A stretch of DNA of 64,000 bases from Spirochaetaceae bacterium (lineage in GTDB: Bacteria > Myxococcota_A > UBA9160 > UBA4427). Location: contig JACKFD010000007.1 of assembly GCA_020632655.1 (NCBI GenBank), positions 1 through 64,000 on the forward strand, written 5' to 3'. The translations under genes were made by a program, and so were the position numbers. Shown here in pieces: positions 41,129 to 49,814 of this stretch (within the stretch, counting starts at the first letter, position 1; each line of letters starts with the position of its first letter). The notes beneath the pieces were generated by a model. That model worked only from the letters and a program-made list of their open reading frames with translations, ran no database searches and was not told where the DNA came from.

Positions 41129-42256
41129 GTGGCGATCGATCTGGATTCCGCCCTCTACGCGAACGAGCACATCGTGCCCTCGATCTACGAGGCCGCCGCC
41201 GTCCCCGATTGCTGGGATCGCGCCGTGGAGCTCGTGACGGACTTCGTCGACTGCACGCAGGGCTTCGTGTCGATGTCCTACCTGACGAGTCGACGGGCCG
41301 AGGTCGTCGCCTCTTCCGGCTTCCCGGACGAGATGATCGAGCGCTGGGAGGAGCGCTACGGCGTCAACGAGTGGGTGATGCTCGCCGCCGGCAACGAGCC
41401 CGGGCTCGTGATCCATGCCGCCGACACGGTCTCCGTCGACCAGATGCTCGCGACGCCGATGGGGCAGGACATGCTCGCTCCGCTCGGCATCCGCGACGGC
41501 GTCGGTATCAAGATGAGTGACTCCCCGCACTTCGTCGGCGCCCTCAGCACCTACGCCGTGGACCCCATCCCGGCCCACGCGCTCGATCGCCTGCGCTTCC
41601 TCGCGCCCCATCTCGCCCGCGGCCTGGCGGTCTACCAGCGTGCGTCGATGCAGGCCGCGCGAGCCGGCGCCCTCGCCGCCGGAATCGACGCTCTCGCGAC
41701 GGGCGTCGCATTGCTGACGGACGACGCCCGGGTGCTCTACGCGAATCCCGCGGCAGAGCGCATCTTCGACGCGCGGGACGGCGTATCCATGCGGGACGAG
41801 CGACTCGCTCTGGCACGACCCGAGGCCACGCGGGACCTCGCCCGCGCGATCGAGCAGGTGCGCACGCCGGACCCCGCGCAGCCCCGGCGCGGCCTGTTCC
41901 GGATCGCGCGCCGCTCGGCGCTTCGCGCCTATCACGCCATGGTCTCACCCGCGGTCCCGGCACTCCTCGACGCACCCGTCGGGAGCACGGTCCTGCTCTG
42001 GCTGACCGATCCGGAGTCCGACCCGGTTCCCGACGAGCGGACGATCGCCACCCTGCTCGACCTGACGCCGAGCGAGGCGCGCGTCGTGGCCGCGATCGCG
42101 TCGGGACTGAGCGTGCGCGAGCACGCGGAGCGGGCGGGCATCAAGGAGGGCACCGCGCGATGGACGCTCAAGCGCGCCCTCGCCAAGACCGGCGCGCGCA
42201 CCCAGGCCGATCTCGTCCGGATCGTGCTCCAGAGCATCCCGAGCCCGCCGTTCTGA
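41129..42256 (+). CDS. LuxR-type transcriptional regulator with sensor-like N-terminal domain
   Basis: A 375-residue regulator starting at a GTG with CGGAG upstream. The C-terminal 60 residues are a LuxR helix-turn-helix: LTPSEARVVAAIASGLSVRE, then HAERAGIKEGTARWTLKRAL and a final ADLVRIVLQSI. The first 190 residues contain WDRAVELVTDFVDCTQGFVS and LATPMGQDMLAPLGIRDGVG, a GAF/PAS-like sensor found in uncharacterised LuxR proteins of this kind. A second PAS-like stretch follows, with ALLTDDARVLYANPAAERIF. The ligand is unknown. A frameshifted close copy lies 0.7 kb upstream in the same orientation. Confidence 0.88.
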   Translation: MAIDLDSALYANEHIVPSIYEAAAVPDCWDRAVELVTDFVDCTQGFVSMSYLTSRRAEVVASSGFPDEMIERWEERYGVNEWVMLAAGNEPGLVIHAADTVSVDQMLATPMGQDMLAPLGIRDGVGIKMSDSPHFVGALSTYAVDPIPAHALDRLRFLAPHLARGLAVYQRASMQAARAGALAAGIDALATGVALLTDDARVLYANPAAERIFDARDGVSMRDERLALARPEATRDLARAIEQVRTPDPAQPRRGLFRIARRSALRAYHAMVSPAVPALLDAPVGSTVLLWLTDPESDPVPDERTIATLLDLTPSEARVVAAIASGLSVREHAERAGIKEGTARWTLKRALAKTGARTQADLVRIVLQSIPSPPF

Positions 42257-42280
42257 CGCGCGCTGGGACGCCGCTCCGCC

Positions 42281-42769
42281 CTAACGCAGGCCCGCCAGCA
42301 CCCCCAGCGCCTCGTCCACGTGCTCCGTCGGACGCGTCTGCGAGTTGAAGGCGTGTCGCACGATGCCCTCGCGATCGATCACGTAGGTGACCCGCCCGGG
42401 AATCAGCCCCAGCGACTTCGGTACGCGAAACGCGCGGCGCACCTCCCCGGACTCGTCGGCGAGCAGCCGGAACGGAAGCCGGTACTTCGCCGCGAAGGCC
42501 TTGTGCGAGGCCGGCGTGTCCGAGCTGATGCCGAGGACCTCGGCCCCGACGTCGGCGAAGGCCTCGAACTGATCGCGGAACGCACAGCTCTCCTTCGTGC
42601 AGCCCGGCGTGTCGTCCTTCGGATAGAAGTAGACGACGACGTTCTTCTCGCCCCGGAAGTCCGCGAGGCGCACGACCTTCCCGTCCTGATCGGGCAAGGC
42701 GAAGTCCGGCGCGCGATCGCCGGCCCCGAGCCCCGGCTCACCCCCGAAGAGCGACTCCAATACACCCAT
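42281..42769 (-). CDS. bcp: thioredoxin-dependent peroxiredoxin (BCP/PrxQ)
   Basis: A 162-residue peroxiredoxin. After a short extra N-terminus it has APDFALPDQDGKVVRLADFR, then VVYFYPKDDTPGCTKESCAF, which contains the peroxidatic Cys and, five residues later, the resolving Cys of the atypical 2-Cys PrxQ type. The Arg of the active site is in YRLPFRLLADESGEVRRAFR. It reduces hydroperoxides with electrons from thioredoxin in the cytoplasm. GGAGGG precedes the ATG at 42769. It is divergent from a SnoaL-like gene. Confidence 0.93.
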   Translation of the reverse strand: MGVLESLFGGEPGLGAGDRAPDFALPDQDGKVVRLADFRGEKNVVVYFYPKDDTPGCTKESCAFRDQFEAFADVGAEVLGISSDTPASHKAFAAKYRLPFRLLADESGEVRRAFRVPKSLGLIPGRVTYVIDREGIVRHAFNSQTRPTEHVDEALGVLAGLR

Positions 42770-42891
42770 CCCGATCCCTCCTCTGCGCGCTCGCGCGCGC
42801 GTCTCGAAAAGCGGGCGCCCGGCCGGAAGCCTACCGTCCCGCGACGACGCCGGGTGCCCCGCCCGACCACCGACGCCGGAAAGGAGTGCCG

Positions 42892-43356
42892 ATGCCGACC
42901 GAGGACGAGCTCGAGATCCTGTGGGCCGAGCGCGAGATCACCCGCGTGATCCTGACCTACGCCCGCGCCGTCGACCGCCTCGACTTCGGGCTGCTGCGCA
43001 CCTGCTTCCATCCGGACGCGCGGCTCCACTACGGCGAGCATTGGAGCGGCGACCTCGAGGCGGGCCTCGCCTGGCTCGAGCGCTCGCTACCGAAGCTCGC
43101 CGGCACCCAACACGATTTCGGCGCGCCCTTCATCGAGCTCGACCTCGAGGCGGGCGTCGCCCGCTGCGATACCTACTCGGTCAACTCGGCGCTCTACCGG
43201 CCCGACACGTCGGGGCGTCAGCTCCACAACGTGAGTGGGACGCGCTACGAGGACCGCTTCGAGCGGCGCGAGGGCGCCTGGAGGATCGTCGAGCGGCGGA
43301 ATCGGCGGGTCTGGTCGCGAAACTTCGAGCACGGCGAGTCTCCGCCCGATCCGTAG
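42892..43356 (+). CDS. SnoaL-like / NTF2-fold protein
   Basis: A 154-residue protein of the SnoaL_4-like aromatic ring hydroxylase small-subunit fold: an N-terminal helix EREITRVILTYARAVDRLDF, then LLRTCFHPDARLHYGEHWSG, and strands CDTYSVNSALYRPD, RYEDRFERREGAWRIVERR. Proteins of this group are small cofactorless isomerases or dehydratases, often in steroid or polyketide clusters. AAGGAG lies five bases before the ATG at 42892. It stands before the DUF1214 gene with about 96 bases between, on the same strand. Confidence 0.85.
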   Translation: MPTEDELEILWAEREITRVILTYARAVDRLDFGLLRTCFHPDARLHYGEHWSGDLEAGLAWLERSLPKLAGTQHDFGAPFIELDLEAGVARCDTYSVNSALYRPDTSGRQLHNVSGTRYEDRFERREGAWRIVERRNRRVWSRNFEHGESPPDP

Positions 43357-43452
43357 CTCCATGAGGCCTCCGCGACGGCGATCGGGCGCCTCCGAAAGCG
43401 AGTCGCGGGGCCGGGGGGTGCCGCTACGCTGGCTCGCCGGGAGGACCAGGGC

Positions 43453-44700
43453 ATGGAGCGACGAGACTTCCTCACGGGACTGATCGCGACCCCGGCGCTC
43501 GCTGCGGTGGGCTGCGCCGGCGCGGCGCTCGAAGGTTCCAATCCGACGGGGGCCGTCCCAATGTCGCCCGACGCGCCCGAAGGCGCTCGTGCTTCGCACG
43601 AAGCACTCCGGGATCTGATCGACGCACTCTCGGCACTCGAGTCGAGCTGGGTGCAGGCACCCGCGCGCGGTCACGACCCCTACGGTTTCTCCGACGGCTA
43701 TCGGAACCTGATGCACAGCCTCGAGGACGGGCTCCTGCGCGCCTTCGAGGCGGATCCGGAGTGGCCGGTCTTCCAGCGCATGGTCACGCCGACGCGGAAA
43801 TACCTGGGGGACAACCCGGACGCGATCTACTTCTCCGCCTTCGTCCGGGGTGGACGCCGGTACCGCATCCGCGGGAATCTCGCGGGTGCCGTCTACACGT
43901 CCTTCACGCTCGAATACGGAGACGAGGGCAGCACGATCTCGAAGGGCGTCGCCTCCGTGCTGAACGACTCGGAGTTCGAGGTCGAGACCGACGGCAGCTA
44001 CGAGATCCTCCTGAGTCCGACCGAAGAGCCGGGACATCGGGGCTGGCTCGAGCTGCCGCCGAACGCGATGCAGATCACGACGCGGCATTATTTCGAGCGC
44101 GAACGCTCCGCGGCAGCGGATCCTTCGGTCGAGATCCCGCTCGTGATCGAGCCGCTCGACGCGCCGGCGCCGCCGCCGACCTTCGACGATGCGCGCGTCG
44201 CCGCAGGCATGCGGCGGGTGATCGAACAGCTCAACTGGAAGGCGGCGATGGCCCCGCCGCCGGGCGAGCGCCCGATGCCCGCCTGGGTCGGCACGACGCC
44301 GAACATCTTTCCCACGCCCTCGGCGCCCGGCGACATCGCGTATACGGCGCTCGACGCGTCGTACACGATGGCGCCCTACTCACTCGGTCCGGATGAGGCG
44401 CTCGTGATGACGGGGCGATTCCCGAAGTGCCGATTCGCGAACGTCGTGCTCTGGAACGCGCACAACATGACCTACGACTACGCCCATCGCCCGACCTCCC
44501 GCAATCGCAAGCAGACGAAGCTCGAGGCCGACGGCAGCTTCCGGATGGTCCTCGCGCATCGCGATCCCGGAGTGCCGAACTGGATCGACACGGAGGGGCG
44601 TCCCTCGGGCATGGTCTTCTGGCGCTTCTTCCTGCCCGACGAGCAGCCCGTGACGCCGCGAGCCGAGGTCGTGCCCTTCGACGCAGTACGCGCGCGCTGA
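43453..44700 (+). CDS. exported DUF1214 domain protein
   Basis: A 415-residue protein beginning MERRDFLTGLIATPALAAVG, a twin-arginine signal (RRDFL), followed by a Cys-containing cleavage region that could make it a lipoprotein. The C-terminal DUF1214 domain shows ALVMTGRFPKCRFANVVLWN, the metal-site-like YDYAHRP and the closing DPGVPNWIDTEGRPSGMVFW. DUF1214 proteins are widespread in lipid- and xenobiotic-degrading bacteria; the reaction is not known. A GAGGACCAGGG precedes the ATG. It is followed closely by a TetR regulator on the same strand. Confidence 0.88.
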   Translation: MERRDFLTGLIATPALAAVGCAGAALEGSNPTGAVPMSPDAPEGARASHEALRDLIDALSALESSWVQAPARGHDPYGFSDGYRNLMHSLEDGLLRAFEADPEWPVFQRMVTPTRKYLGDNPDAIYFSAFVRGGRRYRIRGNLAGAVYTSFTLEYGDEGSTISKGVASVLNDSEFEVETDGSYEILLSPTEEPGHRGWLELPPNAMQITTRHYFERERSAAADPSVEIPLVIEPLDAPAPPPTFDDARVAAGMRRVIEQLNWKAAMAPPPGERPMPAWVGTTPNIFPTPSAPGDIAYTALDASYTMAPYSLGPDEALVMTGRFPKCRFANVVLWNAHNMTYDYAHRPTSRNRKQTKLEADGSFRMVLAHRDPGVPNWIDTEGRPSGMVFWRFFLPDEQPVTPRAEVVPFDAVRAR

Positions 44701-44722
44701 CGGGCGCCACCCGGGGCCCCGG

Positions 44723-45406
44723 ATGACTCCGGACGGCCCCTCTGGTATTCCTCAGCCGATGCCTGCGAACCCGAAGAGCCCCCTCGCTCGCCGACGGCCG
44801 CCGACCCAACGTCGCGCGGAGGTCCTCGTCCAGTCGGTCCGCGAGGCAGCGCGTCAGATCCTCGAGGCCGACGGGGCCGAGGCGCTCACGACGAATCGCG
44901 TGGCGGAGCGCGCCGGCATCTCGGTCGGCTCCCTCTACCACTACTACCCGAACAAGGAATCGATCGTCGCCGACCTCTTCGAGGACATGCTCGATCGACT
45001 CGTCGCCGAGATCGTCGAAGAAGGGCGACGCACCCACCTCGAGGACATGCCCCTCGAAGAAGCCCTCGAGCGCTTCGTCCGGATGATGTTCGACCATCGC
45101 GCCCGACTGACTGGACTGCATCGCGATTTCCTCGAGCAGTGGGGCAGCCGCTTCGAGATCTCGAACCGCGTCGCGCCCGACGGGCGGACCTTCGGCCAGA
45201 TCACGCACGACAGCCTCTATTCCCTGCTCGAACGCAACCAGGACAGGATCGGCGTCGAGGACCTCGATGCCGCCGCCTACGCCATCTCGCTGATCGCCGA
45301 GGGCTTCGGACGCGCCTGCTGGGAAGAGCGGCTGCCCGACACGCCGGTCGAGGAGATGACGCAACGCATCGCCCGGGCGATGCTCGCCTACCTCGGCGTG
45401 GTCTGA
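44723..45406 (+). CDS. TetR/AcrR family repressor
   Basis: A regulator of 227 residues from the ATG at 44723, or 215 from 44759; neither has a strong ribosome-binding site. The HTH is REAARQILEADGAEALTTNR followed by VAERAGISVGSLYHYYPNKE, with the standard SLYHYY-P-NKE signature. The ligand domain contains MFDHRARLTGLHRDFLEQWG. It starts 22 bases after the DUF1214 stop and converges with an SDR gene at 45429. It probably controls this small group in response to a hydrophobic compound. Confidence 0.9.
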   Translation: MTPDGPSGIPQPMPANPKSPLARRRPPTQRRAEVLVQSVREAARQILEADGAEALTTNRVAERAGISVGSLYHYYPNKESIVADLFEDMLDRLVAEIVEEGRRTHLEDMPLEEALERFVRMMFDHRARLTGLHRDFLEQWGSRFEISNRVAPDGRTFGQITHDSLYSLLERNQDRIGVEDLDAAAYAISLIAEGFGRACWEERLPDTPVEEMTQRIARAMLAYLGVV

Positions 45407-45428
45407 GCGCGGCGACACGCTCGGTCCT

Positions 45429-46178
45429 TCAGACGGCGGTGCGTCCCCCGTCGATCGGGAACGCCACGCCGGTCACGTACCGAGCGTCGTCCGAGGCGAG
45501 GTAGAGGATCGCCCCGGCGATCTCCTCCGGCTGGCAATGACCGAGCGGCGGCGTCATCACGCCGAAGAGCGCCGCGTCGGTTCCATCCGGGATCTTCGTC
45601 TGCTTCGTCGCTTCCGTGAGGACGGATCCCGGGCAGACGCAGTTCACGCGCACGCCGCGCCCGCTGTACTCGACGGCGAGCGCCCGGGTCAGGTTCACGA
45701 CGGCACCCTTGGTCGCGCAGTAGACGGAGTTGTACGGGTTGCCCGTCAGCCCGGCGACCGAGGCGACGCTCACGATGTTGCCCTTCGACTCGAGCAGACT
45801 CGGCATGGCGGCCTGCGAGAGGAAGAAGACACCACCGAGATTGAGTCTCACCATCCGGTCGAAGAGCTCGGGGCTCACGTCCGTGAAGTGATGGAGGGCG
45901 GCGAAGCCCGCGACGTTGCAGAGCACGTCGAGTCGGCCATGTCGACGGAGGGCCCCCGCGACCGCGGCCTGACAGCCCTCGGGCGTGGCCAAGTCGGCGA
46001 TCTCGAAGGCGACGCGATCGGCGAGGGGGCCGAGCGCGGTCGCTGCCCGCTTCGTACCCGCCTCGTCGATGTCGACGCCGACGATCGTGCCCCCCTCGGC
46101 GGCGAAGGCGCGGGCCGTGGCGAAGCCGATGCCGGAGGCGGCGCCGGTCACGATGATCGTCCTGCCCGCGAAGCGCAT
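45429..46178 (-). CDS. SDR family oxidoreductase
   Basis: A 249-residue classical SDR: cofactor motif TGAASGIGFATARAF, VGVDIDEAG after strand 2 (Asp suggests NAD), LCNVAGFAAL at the NNAG position with Cys and Asn, catalytic Ser in SVASVAGLTGN, Tyr/Lys in VYCATKGAVVN and the loop CVCPGSVLTEATK. The tail ARYVTGVAFPIDGGRTAV is standard. It is the downstream neighbour of the SDR-SnoaL-flavoprotein operon, with 77 bases between, and could be its last gene. Confidence 0.92.
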   Translation of the reverse strand: MRFAGRTIIVTGAASGIGFATARAFAAEGGTIVGVDIDEAGTKRAATALGPLADRVAFEIADLATPEGCQAAVAGALRRHGRLDVLCNVAGFAALHHFTDVSPELFDRMVRLNLGGVFFLSQAAMPSLLESKGNIVSVASVAGLTGNPYNSVYCATKGAVVNLTRALAVEYSGRGVRVNCVCPGSVLTEATKQTKIPDGTDAALFGVMTPPLGHCQPEEIAGAILYLASDDARYVTGVAFPIDGGRTAV

Positions 46179-46255
46179 GCGTCCCTACTCCCTGGGCTCG
46201 TACGAGCCCGGCCGGATCCGACGAAACTGCGACGGCCCCGTCCCGACCCGCGTCG

Positions 46256-48298
46256 TCAGAGGGCTCGACCGATCCGCACAGCACTCTCGAGGGCGCCGCG
46301 GACGAAGCCGATCTCGGCGCAGTCGCCGACGCGATGGACCTCGAGCGCCTGGCCTCCCGGCCCGACGAGCTTCGAGGCGAAGTCGGGCTGAGAGGCCGTC
46401 GCACCCGTCGTCACGACGACGTGATCCGCGTCGGTTCGCTGCGTCGCACCTTCGGCGTCGAGCCATCGCACCGTCGCTTCCTCGATCGCCTCGACCTTTG
46501 CGTGGGGTACGAGCGTGACGCCCAGCTCGCGCAGCTCGTGCACGATGCGCCAGCGCCCCGGCAGGCCCATCTGCGCCGCAAAGACGCCGGAGGGCTCGAG
46601 GATCGTGACGGCATGTCCCCGCCGCACGAACCGATCCGCCAGGCCGCACGCTGCGCGCCCTCCGCCGAGGATCGCAATCCGGGCGCCGAGCTCGACCCGG
46701 CCCTCGAAGACCGCCCGCAGGTCGTCGACCGTCGCGACGTGCGCCGCGTCGCCCCCCGGAATCGAAGGCTTCGGCCAAAGCCCCCCCGTTGCGAGCACGA
46801 CGACCTCGGCGCCCCACTCCTCGACGGCCCGCTCGTCACACGAAGCGCCCAGGCGGACGTCGATCGGGAGCGCCCCGACCTGCCGGACGAGCCACTCGAA
46901 CATGCGTCGATTCGGGTCGTAGGTCTCCGCCGCGAGCGCCAGTCGCCCACCGAGTCGATCCTCGCGCTCATAGAGCCGGACCGCATGTCCGCGCAGCGCC
47001 GCGATCCGCGCGACCTCGAGCCCCGCCGGCCCACCGCCGACGACGAGCACCCGCCGCGAGCGCTTCGCCTCGCCGAATTCGAGCTCCGCCTCGCGCCCCG
47101 TCGAAGGATTCGCCATGCATCGGACGGGCTCACGCAGGAAGATCTGCGAGATGCAGGTGTAGTGATACATGCAGGGGCGCACGTCCTCGGCGCGTCCCTC
47201 GGCGAGCCGCTTCGGCAGCTCCGGATCCGCGAGCAGCTTCCGCCCCATCGCCACGAAGTCGCATCGCCCTGCGGCGATCGCCTCCTCCGCCGCCTCGGGC
47301 TCGATCCGCCCGACCGCGATCACGGGAATCCCGACCGCCTTCTTGATCGTCGACGCGAGCTCGAGCAATCCCGAAGGCTCGTGGGTCGTATGCCCCTTCG
47401 TGTAGGTGAGCGCGCTACCGGCGAGCCCATTCGCGCTCGCGTGGATCGCGTCGCCGCCCGCGGCCTCGATCGCGCGCGCGACGTCGCAGGCGAGCTCCGG
47501 CGTGATCCCGTTCGGCTCGTCGAACTCGATCGAGTCGACCCGGCACCAGACGGGGAAGTCGCGGCCGACGCGTGCGCGGATCGCCTCGAGCACCTCGACC
47601 AGGATGCGGACGCGGTTCTCCGTCGAGCCGCCGTACTCGTCCGTGCGGCGATTCTTGGCGGGCGACAGGAAGCTCGAGAGGACATAGCCATGACCCGCAT
47701 GGACCTCGACGCCGTCGAGCCCCGCCCGGCGCGCGCGCTCGGCGGCGTCGGCGAACTTTCCGACGAGCCAGCGGATGTCGTCCTTGGTCATCTCGTGGAT
47801 CGCGACCTTCGCGGTCGGCGCGCGCATCGGCCGCGACTGCAGCGCCTGCTCGTCGGGCGTGACCATGCCCATCAGCGGATCCGGGCTCCCGGGCCTCGGC
47901 GCCGACGGCACCCAGAGCGGGCGGCCGTCGCGCATGTCGTTCACGGCGGTCACGCCGCCGTGCGAGAGCTGGGCTGCGATCTTGGCCCCGTGTCGATGCA
48001 CGCGATTCGCGAGCTCGGCGAAGGCCGGGATCATGCGGTCGTCCGACAGCGCGCTCTGGTTCGGGTTGTAGCTGCCCTCGGGCCAGGAGACGGCGACGCT
48101 GCCGACCAGGATCAGGCCGACTCCGCCTCGCGCCCGCGCCTCGAAGTAGTCCATCGAGGTCTCGCTCGGACAGCCGTCCTCCTGCGCGAGGTTGTCGCCC
48201 ATCGGGCACATGAGGATGCGGTTGCGCACCTCGAGCGTGCCGATCCGGCCGGGCTCGAGCAGTCGCGGGAAGCGTCCCGATCCGTTTCGCGCGTTCAT
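46256..48298 (-). CDS. 2,4-dienoyl-CoA reductase / OYE-type FMN-FAD-FeS oxidoreductase
   Basis: A 680-residue enzyme with two parts. Residues 1-350 are an old-yellow-enzyme TIM barrel with LILVGSVAVSWPEG, FADAAERARRAGLDGVEVHA and HGYVLSSFLSPAKNRRTDEY. Residues 390-680 are FAD/NAD(P) domains with RRVLVVGGGPAGLEVARIAA and ARIAILGGGRAACGLADRFV. Between them the iron-sulfur motif reads C-M-Y-H-Y-T-C, eleven residues, C. Trimethylamine dehydrogenase has C-x2-C-x2-C-x11-C here, so the second ligand is His. FadH-like members reduce dienoyl-CoA; others act on amines, bile acids or quinoid compounds. The ATG overlaps the stop of the SnoaL gene as ATGA. Confidence 0.9.
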   Translation of the reverse strand: MNARNGSGRFPRLLEPGRIGTLEVRNRILMCPMGDNLAQEDGCPSETSMDYFEARARGGVGLILVGSVAVSWPEGSYNPNQSALSDDRMIPAFAELANRVHRHGAKIAAQLSHGGVTAVNDMRDGRPLWVPSAPRPGSPDPLMGMVTPDEQALQSRPMRAPTAKVAIHEMTKDDIRWLVGKFADAAERARRAGLDGVEVHAGHGYVLSSFLSPAKNRRTDEYGGSTENRVRILVEVLEAIRARVGRDFPVWCRVDSIEFDEPNGITPELACDVARAIEAAGGDAIHASANGLAGSALTYTKGHTTHEPSGLLELASTIKKAVGIPVIAVGRIEPEAAEEAIAAGRCDFVAMGRKLLADPELPKRLAEGRAEDVRPCMYHYTCISQIFLREPVRCMANPSTGREAELEFGEAKRSRRVLVVGGGPAGLEVARIAALRGHAVRLYEREDRLGGRLALAAETYDPNRRMFEWLVRQVGALPIDVRLGASCDERAVEEWGAEVVVLATGGLWPKPSIPGGDAAHVATVDDLRAVFEGRVELGARIAILGGGRAACGLADRFVRRGHAVTILEPSGVFAAQMGLPGRWRIVHELRELGVTLVPHAKVEAIEEATVRWLDAEGATQRTDADHVVVTTGATASQPDFASKLVGPGGQALEVHRVGDCAEIGFVRGALESAVRIGRAL

Positions 48299-48849
48299 GC
48301 CGGGCTCGTGCCCGGTCCGGGTCGCGGACGCGGACGTTCTGCGGGGTCGCGCGAGGAGGCGGAGGCGGCTCGTACGGCTCCGCCTGCTCCGCCCGTCGTG
48401 TCACCGCGTGCGGAGGCGGGCGCCGTCGCCAGCACGCGCGCGACCGTGTCGGGGTTGATGTACTCGCGCCAGTACGAGACGGCGCCGTCCTGGAACTCGA
48501 AGATGCCGACGTAATGGTTCTGGTAGGGCGCGCCGCTCGGCTTGAAGGTCGAGTTCGAGCGGTACTCGGCGATCAGTCGATTCGGATCGAGCAGATCGAA
48601 GACCGCCGTGATCTCGTAGCGATAGGGCTCGAAGGCGGACATGCCGCCGGCGAAGAAGGCCTCCATCGCGTCGCGGCCGCGGATCTCGTGGGCGAGACCG
48701 GGCATCGGCAGGTAGGGCCAGTCGCAGAGCACGTCCTCGGTCATCATCGCGCACGCGCCGTGGTAGTCCTGAGTCCCGAGCCGCCGCAGCAGCTCCGTCA
48801 GGATCGCGCGATTCTCTTCGCGCAGCGCCTGGCCCTCTCGCGTGCTCAT
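48295..48849 (-). CDS. SnoaL-like / NTF2-fold protein with disordered tail
   Basis: A 184-residue protein. Residues 1-140 have the NTF2-like order: AILTELLRRLGTQDYHGACA, MMTEDVLCDWPYLPMPGLAH, then IAEYRSNSTFKPSGAPYQNH and YVGIFEFQDGAVSYWREYIN. The rest is a low-complexity Ala/Gly/Arg/Pro tail that reaches into the next gene. Start and stop both overlap the neighbours as ATGA, so it is made together with the SDR before it and the flavoprotein after it. It resembles the 16196-16615 product. A dehydratase or isomerase step between the SDR and reductase reactions is plausible. Confidence 0.85.
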   Translation of the reverse strand: MSTREGQALREENRAILTELLRRLGTQDYHGACAMMTEDVLCDWPYLPMPGLAHEIRGRDAMEAFFAGGMSAFEPYRYEITAVFDLLDPNRLIAEYRSNSTFKPSGAPYQNHYVGIFEFQDGAVSYWREYINPDTVARVLATAPASARGDTTGGAGGAVRAASASSRDPAERPRPRPGPGTSPA

Positions 48850-49634
48850 GCCATCCACTCCCCGGCGTTCACGAAGAGCGCCTGACCCGTGATCGCCGCG
48901 GCGCGATCGGACAGGAAGAACACGATCGCCTCCGCGACGTCGAGCCCCGTCGGCATCCGGCCGATCGGCATCTGCGCCTCGAATCCCGCCTTCACCTCGG
49001 CGAGCGTCTTCGACTGGGCCTCGGCCATCTGCGTCGCGAAGCCTTCGAGCGTCGGCGTCCACATGGTGCTCGGTACCACGCGATTCACGCGGATGCCGAA
49101 GGGACCGAGCTGGTCGGTCATGTAGATCGTGGCCGCATGCATGGCCGCCTTGCTGGCGCCGTAGGCGATGAAGCCCGGGGCGGGATCGGGGTGCTTCTCG
49201 GATTGCGATCCGACGATCACGATCGCGCCCCCCTGCTTCTTGAGCGCCGGGATCGCCGCCTGGATCAGGCGCACCGTCCCGAAGACGTTCGTCTCGAAGA
49301 CCTTCCGCCAGTCGGCGAGCGCGGTCGACTCGATCGTGCCCCCGACGTCGATGCGGGCGGCGACGCAGACCAGACCGTCGACCCGGCCGAAGCGCGAATC
49401 CGCAAGTGCCAGGAGCGCCGGGGCGTCCTCGTCCCGGTCGATGTCGCAGACTCGAAAGGCGACGCGCTCGCCCGACGGATCGAGGTCCCGGGCGATGGCC
49501 GCGAGGCGTGTCTCGTCCCGGGCGCCCAGCACGACGCGGCCGCCCTCGCGCAGCACGGCCCGCGCCGTCTCCTCCCCGAGGCCCGGCCCGACGCCGGCGA
49601 TCACGATGGTCTTGCCCGAGAGCTCGTCGATCAT
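48846..49634 (-). CDS. SDR family oxidoreductase, first gene of a coupled operon
   Basis: A 262-residue SDR with a cofactor motif GVGPGLGEETARAVL, a slight variation of the standard TGxxxGIG. It has VVLGARDETRLAAIA after strand 2, LVCVAARIDVGG at the NNAG place (NAG lost to VAA), the catalytic Ser in VGSQSEKHPDP and Tyr/Lys in IAYGASKAAMHA. The tail GQALFVNAGEWMA is normal. Its TGA overlaps the ATG of the SnoaL-like gene (ATGA). It begins a unit that includes the SnoaL and flavin enzymes and perhaps the SDR at 45429. Confidence 0.9.
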   Translation of the reverse strand: MIDELSGKTIVIAGVGPGLGEETARAVLREGGRVVLGARDETRLAAIARDLDPSGERVAFRVCDIDRDEDAPALLALADSRFGRVDGLVCVAARIDVGGTIESTALADWRKVFETNVFGTVRLIQAAIPALKKQGGAIVIVGSQSEKHPDPAPGFIAYGASKAAMHAATIYMTDQLGPFGIRVNRVVPSTMWTPTLEGFATQMAEAQSKTLAEVKAGFEAQMPIGRMPTGLDVAEAIVFFLSDRAAAITGQALFVNAGEWMA

Positions 49635-49814
49635 GTCCCCGGGTTACACGAATTCCGGGTCGGCGCCTACTCGATTTCGAGTGGCGGAGTCGGCGTCCGA
49701 GGAGGGAAGATGGCGCCACCGGCCGAGTCGTCCCCTGTGGGACATCGCCGCCATCATCCGACCGTCGGACACCCCGCAGCTGCGGTCGTGGGGCCGCATG
49801 GGAGCAGGAACGAG

